The notes below the pieces were generated by a model. It did no database searches. It had not been told where the DNA came from and saw only the letters and a list, made by a program, of their open reading frames with translations. From Paenibacillus dendritiformis (GTDB lineage: Bacteria; Bacillota; Bacilli; Paenibacillales; Paenibacillaceae), in the NCBI RefSeq assembly GCF_945605565.1, contig NZ_OX216966.1, forward strand, positions 3,960,001-4,024,000: a DNA stretch of 64,000 nucleotides, in the 5' to 3' direction. A program made the position numbers and the translations under genes. Positions within the stretch are counted from its first letter, which is position 1; each line of letters begins with the position of its first letter. Below are positions 43,150 to 51,298 of the stretch, in pieces.

Positions 43150-44742
43150 ATGAGTCTGATGAATCTGGACGATTTTCTTCACCGTTTGCAATATGATCCG
43201 GATAAGGTCAAGCCCTTGGATTGGGAGACGGATTGGGATGACGCGCCACTTCCTTACAAGCTTTATCGCGGCTTGCCGATGTTTCCGCTATCCAGGGAAG
43301 TGCCGGCAACGCTCGAAGGCAGGGATACGCCCGGTGTGCCCAGCCTTCGCGATATCGGGCATTTCCTCTACTATGTATACGGGCTTGCCCAATTGACCCA
43401 ATCCGTCATGGAACGGGATCCATCGGAAGAATCGGGAGGCGTCTTGCAGATGTGCCGGCGCTTCGTTGCTTCCGGAGGCGGGCTATATCCGAGCGAACTG
43501 TATCTCTATCTGAAGCTTGGCGAATTGCCTGCCGGCGTATACCATTACGATGCGGCGCATCATCGGTTGGCGTTGCTGCGCGAAGGGAATTTCGATGATT
43601 TTTTGACGAGGTCGCTCGGTCATCGCTCTGAGGCGAACGGTTGCTTCGGTGCCGCGTTCGTATCTACCGTTTACTGGAAAAACTTTTACAAATACAATAA
43701 TTTTGCCTTCCGGCTGCAGGGACTGGACGCCGGCGTTGTGATCGGACAGCTGCTCGAAATCGCGAAACGATTCGGATTTTCGTCTGTCGTGCATTTTCAA
43801 TTTCTCGATCAAACCATCAATCATCTGCTCGGACTATCGGAACAGGAGGAGAGCGTGTATGCGGTAATCCCGTTATCGACGGAACCCGCGATCCGGTGGG
43901 TGGAAAGCGGGAACGAGGAGGAGGACACGGTGTCCGCCTCCGATCTGTGCCGGGAGTTGTCGCCAATCAGTCATGATCACTATGTCAGGTCACGGCGGAT
44001 CGCAGATTATCCGCTGCTGCTTCAGATGAGTGCTGCGTCCCGACTGGATTCGGCGCGATTGTTTCGTCAGATCCGGTCAGATGAGCAAGCAATCCCGGAT
44101 CAAGCGCTCACACTGCCTCTGCCGCCTGTAGACCGCTTGTCGTATGATTTGGCGGCGGTGTGCCGCAGCCGGTTCTCGCCCGAGACGGAATTTGTCTTGA
44201 AGCCGATCGGTCTCTCACGGCTTGCCGCTCTGCTTCGGGAAGCAACGGCTTCCTTCACGTATCGCAACGACCTGGATGGCCCGCAGGAGCGGGCGGAACC
44301 CCGCGTATGCCTGTATGGCTGCTTCTACGGAGTCGAAGACGTTCCGGATGGCGCCTATCGTTACGATGGCGCCTCGCATTCGCTGCGGTCGGTGTGCCTT
44401 GGAGATCACCGGCAACGGATGCAGGAGGGAATGTCGGTTCCCAATATCAATTTGTTTCAAGTTCCGCTCTGCTTGCATGTGGCAGGGAAGAGGGGGTTCT
44501 TGCAATCGCAGCTCGGCAAGCGGGGATACCGTATACAGCAAATGGAGGCCGGGATGCTCGTACACCGATTATTGCTGGCAGCATCCGCCCTCGGGATGGG
44601 AGGCCGTCCGCTTCTCGCGTTTGACGCCAATTCCAGCGATGCGCTTTATCGGACGGCTTCCCGGGATGAGACGGGACTGATTTTCATACCGATCGGTCCC
44701 TATCGTCACCGATTGCGATTGGCGGGCAGCTTGAGCCGTTAA
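43150..44742 (+). CDS. SagB-type azoline dehydrogenase (two nitroreductase-fold domains)
   Basis: 530 residues from ATG 43150 (GGGAGG upstream). Two related SagB/nitroreductase units are visible: the first (about 60-265) with RRFVASGGGLYPSELYLYL, VYHYDAAHHRLALL and ALxxVVIGQLLEIAKRFG-like wording; the second (about 330-525) with VCLYGCFYGVEDVPDGAYRYD, MEAGMLVHRLLLAASALGMGGRPLLAFD and FIPIGPY. Such FMN enzymes oxidise azolines to aromatic thiazoles or oxazoles. This completes the minimal synthetase set. No exporter or immunity gene follows; the cluster ends in a hairpin. Confidence 0.9.
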   Translation: MSLMNLDDFLHRLQYDPDKVKPLDWETDWDDAPLPYKLYRGLPMFPLSREVPATLEGRDTPGVPSLRDIGHFLYYVYGLAQLTQSVMERDPSEESGGVLQMCRRFVASGGGLYPSELYLYLKLGELPAGVYHYDAAHHRLALLREGNFDDFLTRSLGHRSEANGCFGAAFVSTVYWKNFYKYNNFAFRLQGLDAGVVIGQLLEIAKRFGFSSVVHFQFLDQTINHLLGLSEQEESVYAVIPLSTEPAIRWVESGNEEEDTVSASDLCRELSPISHDHYVRSRRIADYPLLLQMSAASRLDSARLFRQIRSDEQAIPDQALTLPLPPVDRLSYDLAAVCRSRFSPETEFVLKPIGLSRLAALLREATASFTYRNDLDGPQERAEPRVCLYGCFYGVEDVPDGAYRYDGASHSLRSVCLGDHRQRMQEGMSVPNINLFQVPLCLHVAGKRGFLQSQLGKRGYRIQQMEAGMLVHRLLLAASALGMGGRPLLAFDANSSDALYRTASRDETGLIFIPIGPYRHRLRLAGSLSR

Positions 44743-44752
44743 AATAAAAGAA

Positions 44753-44798
44753 TCATCGCTAACAACATTGACGCAAACCGTCATGTCGTTAGCGATGA
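44753..44798. terminator. Long hairpin between convergent genes
   Basis: TCATCGCTAAC (44753-44763) pairs with GTTAGCGATGA (44788-44798), with further inner pairing (ACATTGACG / CGTCATGT). It lies between the dehydrogenase gene and the convergent His-rich gene and may end both transcripts, though no T-run follows. Confidence 0.55.
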
Positions 44799-44824
44799 AC
44801 CCCGCTCTTTCAACCGGATTCCTC

Positions 44825-45307
44825 TTACCAATGATGGTGATCCCACGGATGATGGCCATGCGCGTGGGGATGGTCCCATGGATGGAACCAATCATGATGG
44901 TAGTCGACAGGGCAGCAATCCCACCCGGAAGATAGATAAGAATGAAGGTAGTCATCCATATGCGGATCCCATGGATGCTGCATGAAAGGATGGTTCATGG
45001 ACGGATAGTGAGCATGCTCCCAGGGGTGAACCATATCGGGGTGCACATGCTCCAGGGGCTGAACCATCGCAGGAAAGTGCACGTTCTCCCCGGGATGAGC
45101 CATTACGGCTTGCTGTTCGTCCCCCCAAGGATGACACATTCCGGGATGGTGTCCGTGATGATGAGGAATATGGTGCCAGGTAGAATGGGACTCGTGAAAT
45201 ACGTCATCGCGAGGTCTAATTTGAATATTCGACTGCTCGAGTGCTTGCTCGGACGGATCGGAACCCTGCAAGCCGACCGGTTGAACGTAAGTTTGATGGC
45301 ATGTCAT
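44825..45307 (-). CDS. His/Trp/Pro-rich protein (metal-binding or spore-coat-like)
   Basis: 160 residues from ATG 45307 (MTCHQTYVQPVG), the start with AGGAGG 7-8 bases upstream. After a polar N-terminus the chain is built from repeats such as HPWEHAHYPSMNHPF, MVQPLEHVHPDMVHP and HPHAHGHHPWDHHHW. His makes up roughly a quarter of the residues, with many Trp and Met. Such composition suggests metal binding or a spore coat/crust component, as in other Bacilli. No defined domain. It converges on the TOMM dehydrogenase gene and is transcribed separately. Confidence 0.75.
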   Translation of the reverse strand: MTCHQTYVQPVGLQGSDPSEQALEQSNIQIRPRDDVFHESHSTWHHIPHHHGHHPGMCHPWGDEQQAVMAHPGENVHFPAMVQPLEHVHPDMVHPWEHAHYPSMNHPFMQHPWDPHMDDYLHSYLSSGWDCCPVDYHHDWFHPWDHPHAHGHHPWDHHHW

Positions 45308-45499
45308 GGTTGGTTTTCCTCCTAATCTTTTGAGGGGCAATGCATTGTGAACAACCCTCTTCTTGTAAAACTCGCTTTGGAAGCCTTCGCTCGGAATAAT
45401 TTACAATATGCCGAGATTGGAAAAAGGGCACTTGACCCGATAAAATGGGCAGCTGGAGGAATACTGATGTCGGTTGACAAGAACATGGAGACATTACAT

Positions 45500-45520
45500 G
45501 CCGCGTAAAACGCGGCTTTT
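45500..45520 (+). terminator. Terminator hairpin in the region upstream of the GntR gene
   Basis: A 7-bp GC-rich stem GCCGCGT / ACGCGGC with loop AAA, then TTTT. The gene it belongs to is not evident. Confidence 0.6.
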
Positions 45521-45528
45521 CGTATGAT

Positions 45529-45562
45529 TAGGCCAATCAGAATTTCTGGTTGGCCTATTTTT
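45529..45562 (+). terminator. Second terminator hairpin upstream of the GntR gene
   Basis: An 8-bp stem TAGGCCAA / TTGGCCTA with a 13-base loop, then a run of five T. With the hairpin at 45500 it insulates the GntR operon. Confidence 0.75.
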
Positions 45563-45608
45563 GCAGGTATATAAAGATGGCGGTAAGCAATGGTTGCGCA
45601 TTTTTCAA

Positions 45609-45637
45609 TTGACGCATAAGTGAATAGTGTATATAGT
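45609..45637 (+). promoter_or_regulatory. Promoter of the GntR-ABC transporter operon
   Basis: A -35 box TTGACG and a -10 box TATAGT with a 17-base spacer. The -10 box lies within the palindrome at 45626-45650. Confidence 0.65.
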
Positions 45638-45650
45638 ATATATATACAGT
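45626..45650. promoter_or_regulatory. Putative GntR (YtrA-type) operator over the -10 box
   Basis: A 25-bp imperfect palindrome: AGTGTATATA on the left, TATATACAGT on the right (9 of 10 positions symmetrical). YtrA-type GntR repressors bind AGTGTA-type inverted repeats, so autorepression is likely. Confidence 0.6.
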
Positions 45651-45684
45651 AGCCACTCTATTGACGGCAGCGAGGTGAGGGAAC

Positions 45685-46068
45685 CTGAATATCATCATAT
45701 CCAATGCATCGAACGATCCGATTTACATACAGATTAGGAACCAGATCAGACAGAGCATCCTGAGCGGTGAATTGCGTGCAGGCGACAGCCTCCCTTCCAT
45801 CAGGCAGCTGGCCAAGGATTTGCAAGTGAGCGTCATTACGACCAAGCGTGCTTATGAAGAGTTGGAGAAAGAGAAGCTAATCGACTCTGTCAAAGGCAAG
45901 GGTTGTTTCGTATCGGGAGCAAATAAAGATTTTATTCGGGAGCAGCGCATGAAACAACTTGAAGAAAAAATGATGGAACTCATTCAGGAAAGCAAGGAAT
46001 TAAGCATGAGTCAACAAGATGTAATCGATCATCTGACTTTATTGTTCGAGGAGGAAGAGGCACCATGA
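45685..46068 (+). CDS. GntR/YtrA-family repressor with a CTG start
   Basis: 127 residues. The family-typical N-terminus NIIISNASNDPIYIQIRNQIRQSILSGELRAGDSLPSI begins directly after a CTG (45685) that follows GGTGAGGG, and an in-frame TGA lies nine bases upstream, so CTG is the only reasonable start. The winged HTH occupies residues about 12-75 (LPSIRQLAKDLQVSVITTKRAYEELEKEKLI), and a short helical tail replaces the ligand domain, as in YtrA. It overlaps the ABC ATPase gene by four bases. It probably represses its own operon through the palindrome over the promoter. Confidence 0.85.
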   Translation: MNIIISNASNDPIYIQIRNQIRQSILSGELRAGDSLPSIRQLAKDLQVSVITTKRAYEELEKEKLIDSVKGKGCFVSGANKDFIREQRMKQLEEKMMELIQESKELSMSQQDVIDHLTLLFEEEEAP

Positions 46069-46943
46069 ATGCAATAGAATTACGCAATTTAACAAAAACA
46101 TACTCTCAATTTACTGTCGATAATATATCTTTGGATGTGAAACAAGGCTACATTACCGGTCTGATTGGTCCGAATGGCGTTGGCAAAAGCACATTGATCA
46201 AGATGATGCTTGGCATCATTCGTCCTGACTCGGGGAGCATCAAAATACTGGGCACCGATATGCCTAAACAAGAAGTTGACATTAAGCAGCGCATTGGCAT
46301 TGTGTCGGATGACTGCTTCTATTATGAGCATCTGACGATTCGTGACACGAAGAAGATGATCGCACCTTTCTATAAGAAGTGGAACGAAAAGAAGTTTAAC
46401 AGCTATCTTGAACAATTCGAGTTGTCCCCCAAGAAGAAGATCGAACAGTTATCCAAGGGGATGAAAGTCAAGTTTTCCCTTGCCGTTGCCTTATCGCATG
46501 AAGCAGAGCTCTTAATCATGGATGAACCTACCTCTGGACTGGATCCTGTGTTTCGAAGGGAAATGCTCGATCTGCTTGCGGATATGATGCAGGACGAGAG
46601 AAATTCGATTATCTTCTCGACCCATATCACAACGGATCTGGATCGGATTGCCGACTACATTGCTTTCATCAATCGTGGAAAGCTCGTTTTCAATGAAGCA
46701 AAAGATGAAGTGCTCGAGAGATACGCCATCGTAAAAGGCGACTCAGAGCTGCTCGATTCGGATATTCGAAACAAATTTGTCGGGATTCGCGAAACGGCTG
46801 TTGGCTTTGAGGGTTTAGTAGATAATAGACAGGAGGCTGAACAATTGTTCGGGAATTATGCTGTTTTTGACACACCATCCTTAGAAGACATCATGTATTT
46901 CACCGCCAAGGGAGGACGCAAGGGAGGACGCATTTATGCTTAA
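46065..46943 (+). CDS. ABC transporter ATP-binding protein (YtrB/BcrA-like)
   Basis: 292 residues; the start overlaps the repressor stop (ATGA). Walker A GPNGVGKST (about 37-45), signature LSKGMK (about 130) and Walker B LLIMDEPTSGLD are complete. The C-terminal extension ends with a duplicated GGRKGGR from a 12-base direct repeat (AAGGGAGGACGC twice), which also supplies the ribosome binding site of the permease. With the GntR regulator it resembles the envelope-stress or antibiotic-responding YtrABC-type exporters. The substrate is unknown. Confidence 0.9.
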   Translation: MNAIELRNLTKTYSQFTVDNISLDVKQGYITGLIGPNGVGKSTLIKMMLGIIRPDSGSIKILGTDMPKQEVDIKQRIGIVSDDCFYYEHLTIRDTKKMIAPFYKKWNEKKFNSYLEQFELSPKKKIEQLSKGMKVKFSLAVALSHEAELLIMDEPTSGLDPVFRREMLDLLADMMQDERNSIIFSTHITTDLDRIADYIAFINRGKLVFNEAKDEVLERYAIVKGDSELLDSDIRNKFVGIRETAVGFEGLVDNRQEAEQLFGNYAVFDTPSLEDIMYFTAKGGRKGGRIYA

Positions 46944-47562
46944 CTTGCTTCGTAAAGACTTCATCGCTTTAAAAAGCTCACTATGGATGAGTCTCATGTA
47001 TCTTGCTGTATTCAGTGCCGCTTTTATACCAAGTCTTTCATCGTCTATTCACCTTGTGGGTATCTATACCGCTTTCGCCACCCTTAGTCTCGGTACGATG
47101 AGCGATATCAAAAACCATAATCATAATTTTCTGGTTACGCTGCCGATTAGCCGCAAGCATATTATTAAAGCCAAATACATAACGGCCATCATTTATACAC
47201 TTTTTGGAGTTCTTGCTTCTTACGGGATTCACTCTATCGTCAAACTAGCAGTCCCAGAGCTTAACAAGCCAGACTATTCAGTCATGGACATACTGGGCCC
47301 AGTAGGCATAGCGCTTGTTCTAGCTTCCATCTATTTGCCGCTTTTTTACGCACTTAGTAAAAAAGGAAACACTATTATTAATGTCGTATTCTTGATAATT
47401 CTAATTGCTCTTAGTCAGCCTACGGCTATTTTTATGAATATGATAAACGAGAGAGGCTTCAGCAGTGACCCAACGTTATTTCTAATCCTGATCGGTATCT
47501 TACTGTTGTTCATTGCTTCCTATTACGTAACTGTACAGCTGTTCACGAGAAAGGACTTATAG
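46936..47562 (+). CDS. ABC-2 type permease subunit
   Basis: 208 residues; starts within the end of the ATPase gene behind AGGGAGG. Five to six hydrophobic helices are visible, with the cytoplasmic NHNHNFLVTLPISRKHIIKAKY loop found in ABC-2 permeases after the first helices. It forms the membrane channel for the preceding ATPase. No accessory domain is present. Confidence 0.85.
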   Translation: MLNLLRKDFIALKSSLWMSLMYLAVFSAAFIPSLSSSIHLVGIYTAFATLSLGTMSDIKNHNHNFLVTLPISRKHIIKAKYITAIIYTLFGVLASYGIHSIVKLAVPELNKPDYSVMDILGPVGIALVLASIYLPLFYALSKKGNTIINVVFLIILIALSQPTAIFMNMINERGFSSDPTLFLILIGILLLFIASYYVTVQLFTRKDL

Positions 47563-47613
47563 GAGGCCGCGCAGTTGTATGGACAAGGTGATAAAAAAAG
47601 GAGAACTCGTCAA
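47562..47613 (+). repeat. Leader direct repeat, copy 1 (second copy at 48473-48528)
   Basis: AGGAGGCCGCGCAGTTGTAT, then GGACAA...GATAAA and an AAAGGAGA ribosome binding site, precedes the CPBP gene. An almost identical segment (AGGAGGCCGCACAGTTGTAT and so on) encodes the last residues of the CPBP protein (RQEAAQLYGQSDK) and the leader of the small gene after it. A repeat unit of about 911 bp therefore separates the two copies, which suggests tandem gene duplication followed by divergence. Confidence 0.75.
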
Positions 47614-48510
47614 ATGAAAGATAAAAAATGGATACTTTTGGTGCTGGCCGGATGGTCAACATTAGTCGTGAGTCTGTTCCTAGCTGGTCTTGCCGGTGAT
47701 GCTGCTAACCAGTTGCTCGGCCTATCAGGAAATTCTCGAACGTTCGTTCAGGGTATTGTAATGAGCGGGCTGGTTGTTCCGATAATTTTGTATTTGTATC
47801 CGCATGTCTATAAGATCACTGGTGTTCAATCCAAACCATCAGTATACTCCTGGAAAAGGCTTCCTCACTTTATGACTGGGGTTCTCTTGGCAACTGCACT
47901 GGCTTCATTAGGGTTCATCATAGCCAGTTCTCAAGGGTGGGTTGTCATTGAAAAATGGCATACCCCCGATCAGTGGCTAGCTGCGCTGATTACCAATGTT
48001 ATCGTTGCTTTTCTATATGAAGCTTTACCAGAGGAATTAGGATTGCGAGGCATGCTGTATGATCTCTTACGCCATCGATTCGCGGCTTGGCTAGCTGTTT
48101 TATTTCAAATTATTCTATTTATACTTGTCCCTGTTACAGCTACCTGGCTTCAAGTGCTCTGTGGATTTCCTCCCGGAAACACCATTAACGTCTTTTATGT
48201 CACATTAATTCTAAGTTTTGGAACATGTTTGCAGCTGCTCCGTCTATGGACCGGGAGTCTCTGGGCGTCGATTGGTTTTCACCTTGCCTACTTAGAAATC
48301 ATCAGGTTTGTCATCTTCCCGCATAAATATGGCGGACCAATCATAACCTTCCACGAATCAGAGCCTGGACTCGCCTGGTTAATCTCTGTCAGTATGATTA
48401 TTGTTGGGGGCATCGTTGTTTCACTCGTTATCCTAGGGGCGAAGCGTTTTATACGGAAAAGAGATAATAGGCAGGAGGCCGCACAGTTGTATGGCCAAAG
48501 CGATAAATAA
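47614..48510 (+). CDS. CPBP family intramembrane metalloprotease-like protein
   Basis: 298 residues from ATG 47614 (MKDKKWILL), with AAAGGAGA 8 bases upstream. About eight membrane helices. The Abi/CPBP motif EELGLRG (EExxxR) lies near residue 147, and the later WASIGFHLAYLE supplies a conserved His. Family members process prenylated proteins or act in bacteriocin immunity, but many have no known substrate. It follows the ABC permease by 51 bases, so it belongs to the same operon; a role in self-protection or export is inference. Confidence 0.8.
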   Translation: MKDKKWILLVLAGWSTLVVSLFLAGLAGDAANQLLGLSGNSRTFVQGIVMSGLVVPIILYLYPHVYKITGVQSKPSVYSWKRLPHFMTGVLLATALASLGFIIASSQGWVVIEKWHTPDQWLAALITNVIVAFLYEALPEELGLRGMLYDLLRHRFAAWLAVLFQIILFILVPVTATWLQVLCGFPPGNTINVFYVTLILSFGTCLQLLRLWTGSLWASIGFHLAYLEIIRFVIFPHKYGGPIITFHESEPGLAWLISVSMIIVGGIVVSLVILGAKRFIRKRDNRQEAAQLYGQSDK

Positions 48511-48528
48511 AAAAGGAGAGCCCGTGAA

Positions 48529-48696
48529 ATGATAGATACAGAAAAAAAGGGGTAAAATTGTTCATTCGACGCTATTTACAGAATGGTTCACTCCATATAA
48601 CCAACCAGAATTTAATTCATTTACGGCCTTTTTCGCCGTTACCTTACTCCCATCTGCACTAATGGGTGCAGTCAATGACATCTTTTCTAGAAAATA
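48529..48696 (+). pseudogene. Small membrane-protein gene with a frameshift in an A7 tract
   Basis: ATG 48529 has AAAGGAGA upstream, but the frame ends after eight codons at TAA. Removing one A from the A7 run at 48542-48548 would give a 55-residue protein (MIDTEKRGKIVHSTLFTEWF, then AFFAVTLLPSALMGAVNDIF). The mononucleotide run makes either a sequencing error, slippage-based phase variation or true decay possible. It is the last unit of the GntR operon. Confidence 0.5.
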
Positions 48697-48769
48697 AATC
48701 CATCATGGCTAAAATATAAAAAGTCAGATGGAAGATGTTTGTCGGAGGACAAGAACATATACGCATTTA

Positions 48770-48794
48770 AAGTCGCGGAAATCGCGGCTTTTTT
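48770..48794 (+). terminator. Terminator of the GntR operon
   Basis: An 8-bp stem AAGTCGCG / CGCGGCTT (one G-T pair) with a 5-base loop, followed by TTTTT. Confidence 0.85.
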
Positions 48795-48799
48795 GTTTT

Positions 48800-48844
48800 A
48801 ACGATGTTTCTTGTCCCGGGGAAAGGACAAGAACTTACATCGTT
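48800..48844. repeat. Inverted repeat next to the operon terminator
   Basis: AACGATGT (48800) pairs with ACATCGTT (48837), and TTGTCC with GGACAA inside it. This makes a two-part hairpin with bulges between convergent genes. The role is unknown; it may terminate the convergent hydrolase transcript. Confidence 0.55.
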
Positions 48845-48952
48845 AGCCTGCTGATTTTTATCGATAATTTGCCTTTTATCGTTTTCTTTTACGGATACCC
48901 TTAGTAACCTTATCCGTTTTAGAAAAATTTAACACTGTATGATTACCACTCA

Positions 48953-50002
48953 TTAAAAATTGCCCTTTTTAGATAATACACTTGCTTTTTCACGTAATCC
49001 TTTTGAATTCTTTAGAAATTGCTCGATTTCATCCATATAACCCGGTATTGTAATCTGTCTCGGAGCGAAGAGACTAATGAAAAATGCCCGCAGATTCGAA
49101 TTCGCCGTTTGCTTGCTTAACATGGAATGATCGGCATCAGGGAAGACAGCTACGGTCAGCAGCTCGGGTTTTACGATATCGCGATATACCCGCTCCGTAT
49201 CCTTCACATCGACCTGCAGATCTTCTTCACCCAGAATCAATAGCACGGGCGAATTGAAATTACGGAGATCATCGGTGGCATCCGACAAGAAATTTTTGCT
49301 GACAAATGTCCATCTGTCTTTCGACATAAGGCTAGTTTCGCGAGCGATTTTGACATACTCTTCATAGGAAGCATGTTTTTCCAAAAGGTTGCGCACTTGC
49401 CGGTCATACGCCTCTTTGTCTTGAATTTCCGCTTCGGAGTACCCATCTTTCTCCATTTCTTTGCGTGTATAGTATTGTCCTTGACTTATCCAATTAATGG
49501 CGGGCGATAGAAGAAGGCTAAATGCGAGCGGTTCCTTCTCGGCAAGCTTGGGAATGACCCAGCCTGCCTGGCTTGCCCCCCAAACCCCAACCTGTTTCTC
49601 GTCAATCATCGGCTGCTCTTTTGCCCATGCAATGGCCTGACGCGCCTCTTCTACACGATCATCTATACTCTGATGCAACCAGTTGCCTTCAGACCCGTTA
49701 ATTCCTCTTTTGTTAAGGGACAAAGAGGCGTAACCAAGGGAAGCTAACCGCTCCCAAAGCGGCTTATAGCCATCATCATGGGAGGCGTCAATGGGGCCGT
49801 CGCCATGAATAAACAAAACCAATCCCAGCTTGTCCGAGTAGTTTTTAGGCAGTACGAAAGTACCGGTCAACTTGCCCTGGGGCGTCTGGATCTCAACAGC
49901 TTGGTCAACCATGTCAAAGCTGTGTTGCTTCAAAATATAAAGTCCTGCACCGCCAATTAACAGGACGATGATCATAATGGCAATCGTTATTTTCTTTTTC
50001 AT
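48953..50002 (-). CDS. Membrane-anchored or secreted alpha/beta hydrolase
   Basis: 349 residues from ATG 50002, preceded by AAGGAGA. One N-terminal hydrophobic segment (about 4-24, ITIAIMIIVLLIGGAGLYIL) anchors or exports the protein. The hydrolase core shows LFIHGDGP (oxyanion region), GVWGASQAGW (Ser nucleophile), LLILGEEDLQVD (Asp) and FPDADHSML (His). It resembles BAAT/dienelactone-hydrolase-type peptidases or esterases acting outside the membrane. The substrate is unknown. The GNAT gene lies just upstream on the same strand (28 bases), so the two likely form an operon. Confidence 0.85.
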   Translation of the reverse strand: MKKKITIAIMIIVLLIGGAGLYILKQHSFDMVDQAVEIQTPQGKLTGTFVLPKNYSDKLGLVLFIHGDGPIDASHDDGYKPLWERLASLGYASLSLNKRGINGSEGNWLHQSIDDRVEEARQAIAWAKEQPMIDEKQVGVWGASQAGWVIPKLAEKEPLAFSLLLSPAINWISQGQYYTRKEMEKDGYSEAEIQDKEAYDRQVRNLLEKHASYEEYVKIARETSLMSKDRWTFVSKNFLSDATDDLRNFNSPVLLILGEEDLQVDVKDTERVYRDIVKPELLTVAVFPDADHSMLSKQTANSNLRAFFISLFAPRQITIPGYMDEIEQFLKNSKGLREKASVLSKKGNF

Positions 50003-50030
50003 CTTATTTCTCCTTGTGAAAAATTCGTAG

Positions 50031-50660
50031 TTATTTCAATCTCAGGACCATATAGTTCCATTTCCATTCATCAAATAAAAAATGACTTAGTATACTATTT
50101 TCTTGCGAATGAGTATAGAATGATAACTGCTCGTACAGATGCTTGGCCCGCGGGTTTTTACCTGAAACGTGCAAGCTTAGTATATTCAGGCTTGGCTCTG
50201 CTTGAACAAACTGCTGTGCCCATTCCAATAGCAATTTTCCAACTCCCTTACTTCGATGATCGGGATGGACAACAACGGCAGCAATATAACATTCTCCAGC
50301 TTGCGGTTTATGGTCTAATAACGATAACCCGATGAACAGTTTAAGCAAGTTCCATTTTCCAAAGCTGTTAAAACTTCTCCACGAAGGAAGCTGTTTCTTT
50401 TCTTCCTTTATCTCTGAATTCGCATTCCATTTGATAGACAATGTTCCGATAACTTCTCCCTCTTCCAGAGCGACAATCCTTCGACTTGCCGGTTCAGCGG
50501 GAATGTGTTCAAGAAGCTTCTCGAAAAAAAGAGCAAGATCTTCATCGCTCATGTTCGTAAGGTGTTGAAATTTCCCGCGAAACCCGTGAACAAGCAGGCG
50601 GCCGACCTGTGGATTGTACTTGGCCTGCATCGGTTCAATCGTTATCCGCGCCGCATTCAT
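50031..50660 (-). CDS. GNAT family N-acetyltransferase
   Basis: 209 residues from ATG 50660 (MNAARITIEPMQ), the start with the better gap to AAGGAGG. The acetyl-CoA site is clear: CYIAAVVVHPDHRSKGVGKLLLEWA, followed by LSLHVSGKNPRAKHLYEQLSF. The insert between beta strands (KKQLPSWRSFNSFGKWNLLK) is longer than usual. The substrate is unknown. First gene of a two-gene unit with the hydrolase. Confidence 0.85.
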   Translation of the reverse strand: MNAARITIEPMQAKYNPQVGRLLVHGFRGKFQHLTNMSDEDLALFFEKLLEHIPAEPASRRIVALEEGEVIGTLSIKWNANSEIKEEKKQLPSWRSFNSFGKWNLLKLFIGLSLLDHKPQAGECYIAAVVVHPDHRSKGVGKLLLEWAQQFVQAEPSLNILSLHVSGKNPRAKHLYEQLSFYTHSQENSILSHFLFDEWKWNYMVLRLK

Positions 50661-50881
50661 GATCATATCCTCCTTCGGAATTTGTAACCCGCTCTATTAA
50701 GACTTGCAGTTCGTATTGCTATCTCAACGATACACTTTAGGTCAGACCTAAGGTCAAGTGTTTCCATTTAAATGATTAACCCAGTACGAATAAAATGGAT
50801 GACGTAAATTTATACAGAAAATAGATATAAGAGTCTGCAGCATTGAAATAGTAAATGATTTTATTTACAATATTTGCATAT

Positions 50882-51164
50882 GCCTTTATTTCCACAAACG
50901 ATAACTGACTTTTGGCGGGTGCAATTTTTGAACGGAGACGTCCTCTATAGTGATGAAGTCTTTACTGTCGCCATCATGCGGTTTTCGCCGAGTTCCAGTC
51001 CTCCGTCTCGGAACAAGACTTGGATGACGCTTATGTGGAATTGGATCACTGGGCGGTATTCGGCTCTTTTGAGCACAACCGCCTGGCCAGCGCCGCCAGC
51101 ATGTACCTGGGAGGACAATGGGCAAATTGCGGATCTCGGCGTACAGACTCTATCAGATAATTAA
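50882..51164 (+). pseudogene. GNAT acetyltransferase relic with several frameshifts
   Basis: Three frames in turn give family-like sequence: PQTITDFWRVQFLNGDVLYSDEVFTVAI, then AEFQSSVSEQDLDDAYVELDHWAVFG, then GQIADLGVQTL. The coding signal shifts frame near 50978 and again near 51120, and the acetyl-CoA-binding part is missing because the gene stops at a terminator. It is a dead gene. Confidence 0.6.
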
Positions 51165-51182
51165 CTTACTTCATGCAACTGA

Positions 51183-51207
51183 AACCGCATAGAATGCGGT
51201 TTTTTTG
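51183..51207 (+). terminator. Terminator after the GNAT relic
   Basis: An 8-bp stem AACCGCAT / ATGCGGTT with a 3-base loop, then a T-run. Confidence 0.88.
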
Positions 51208-51298
51208 TTTTATGTCATCAAATCTATCGTTAATTTTTGTGTACAAAATGAACTTTTATAACCTCTGCGATCTCTTATCTATGAAAAGGGGAGTGAAC

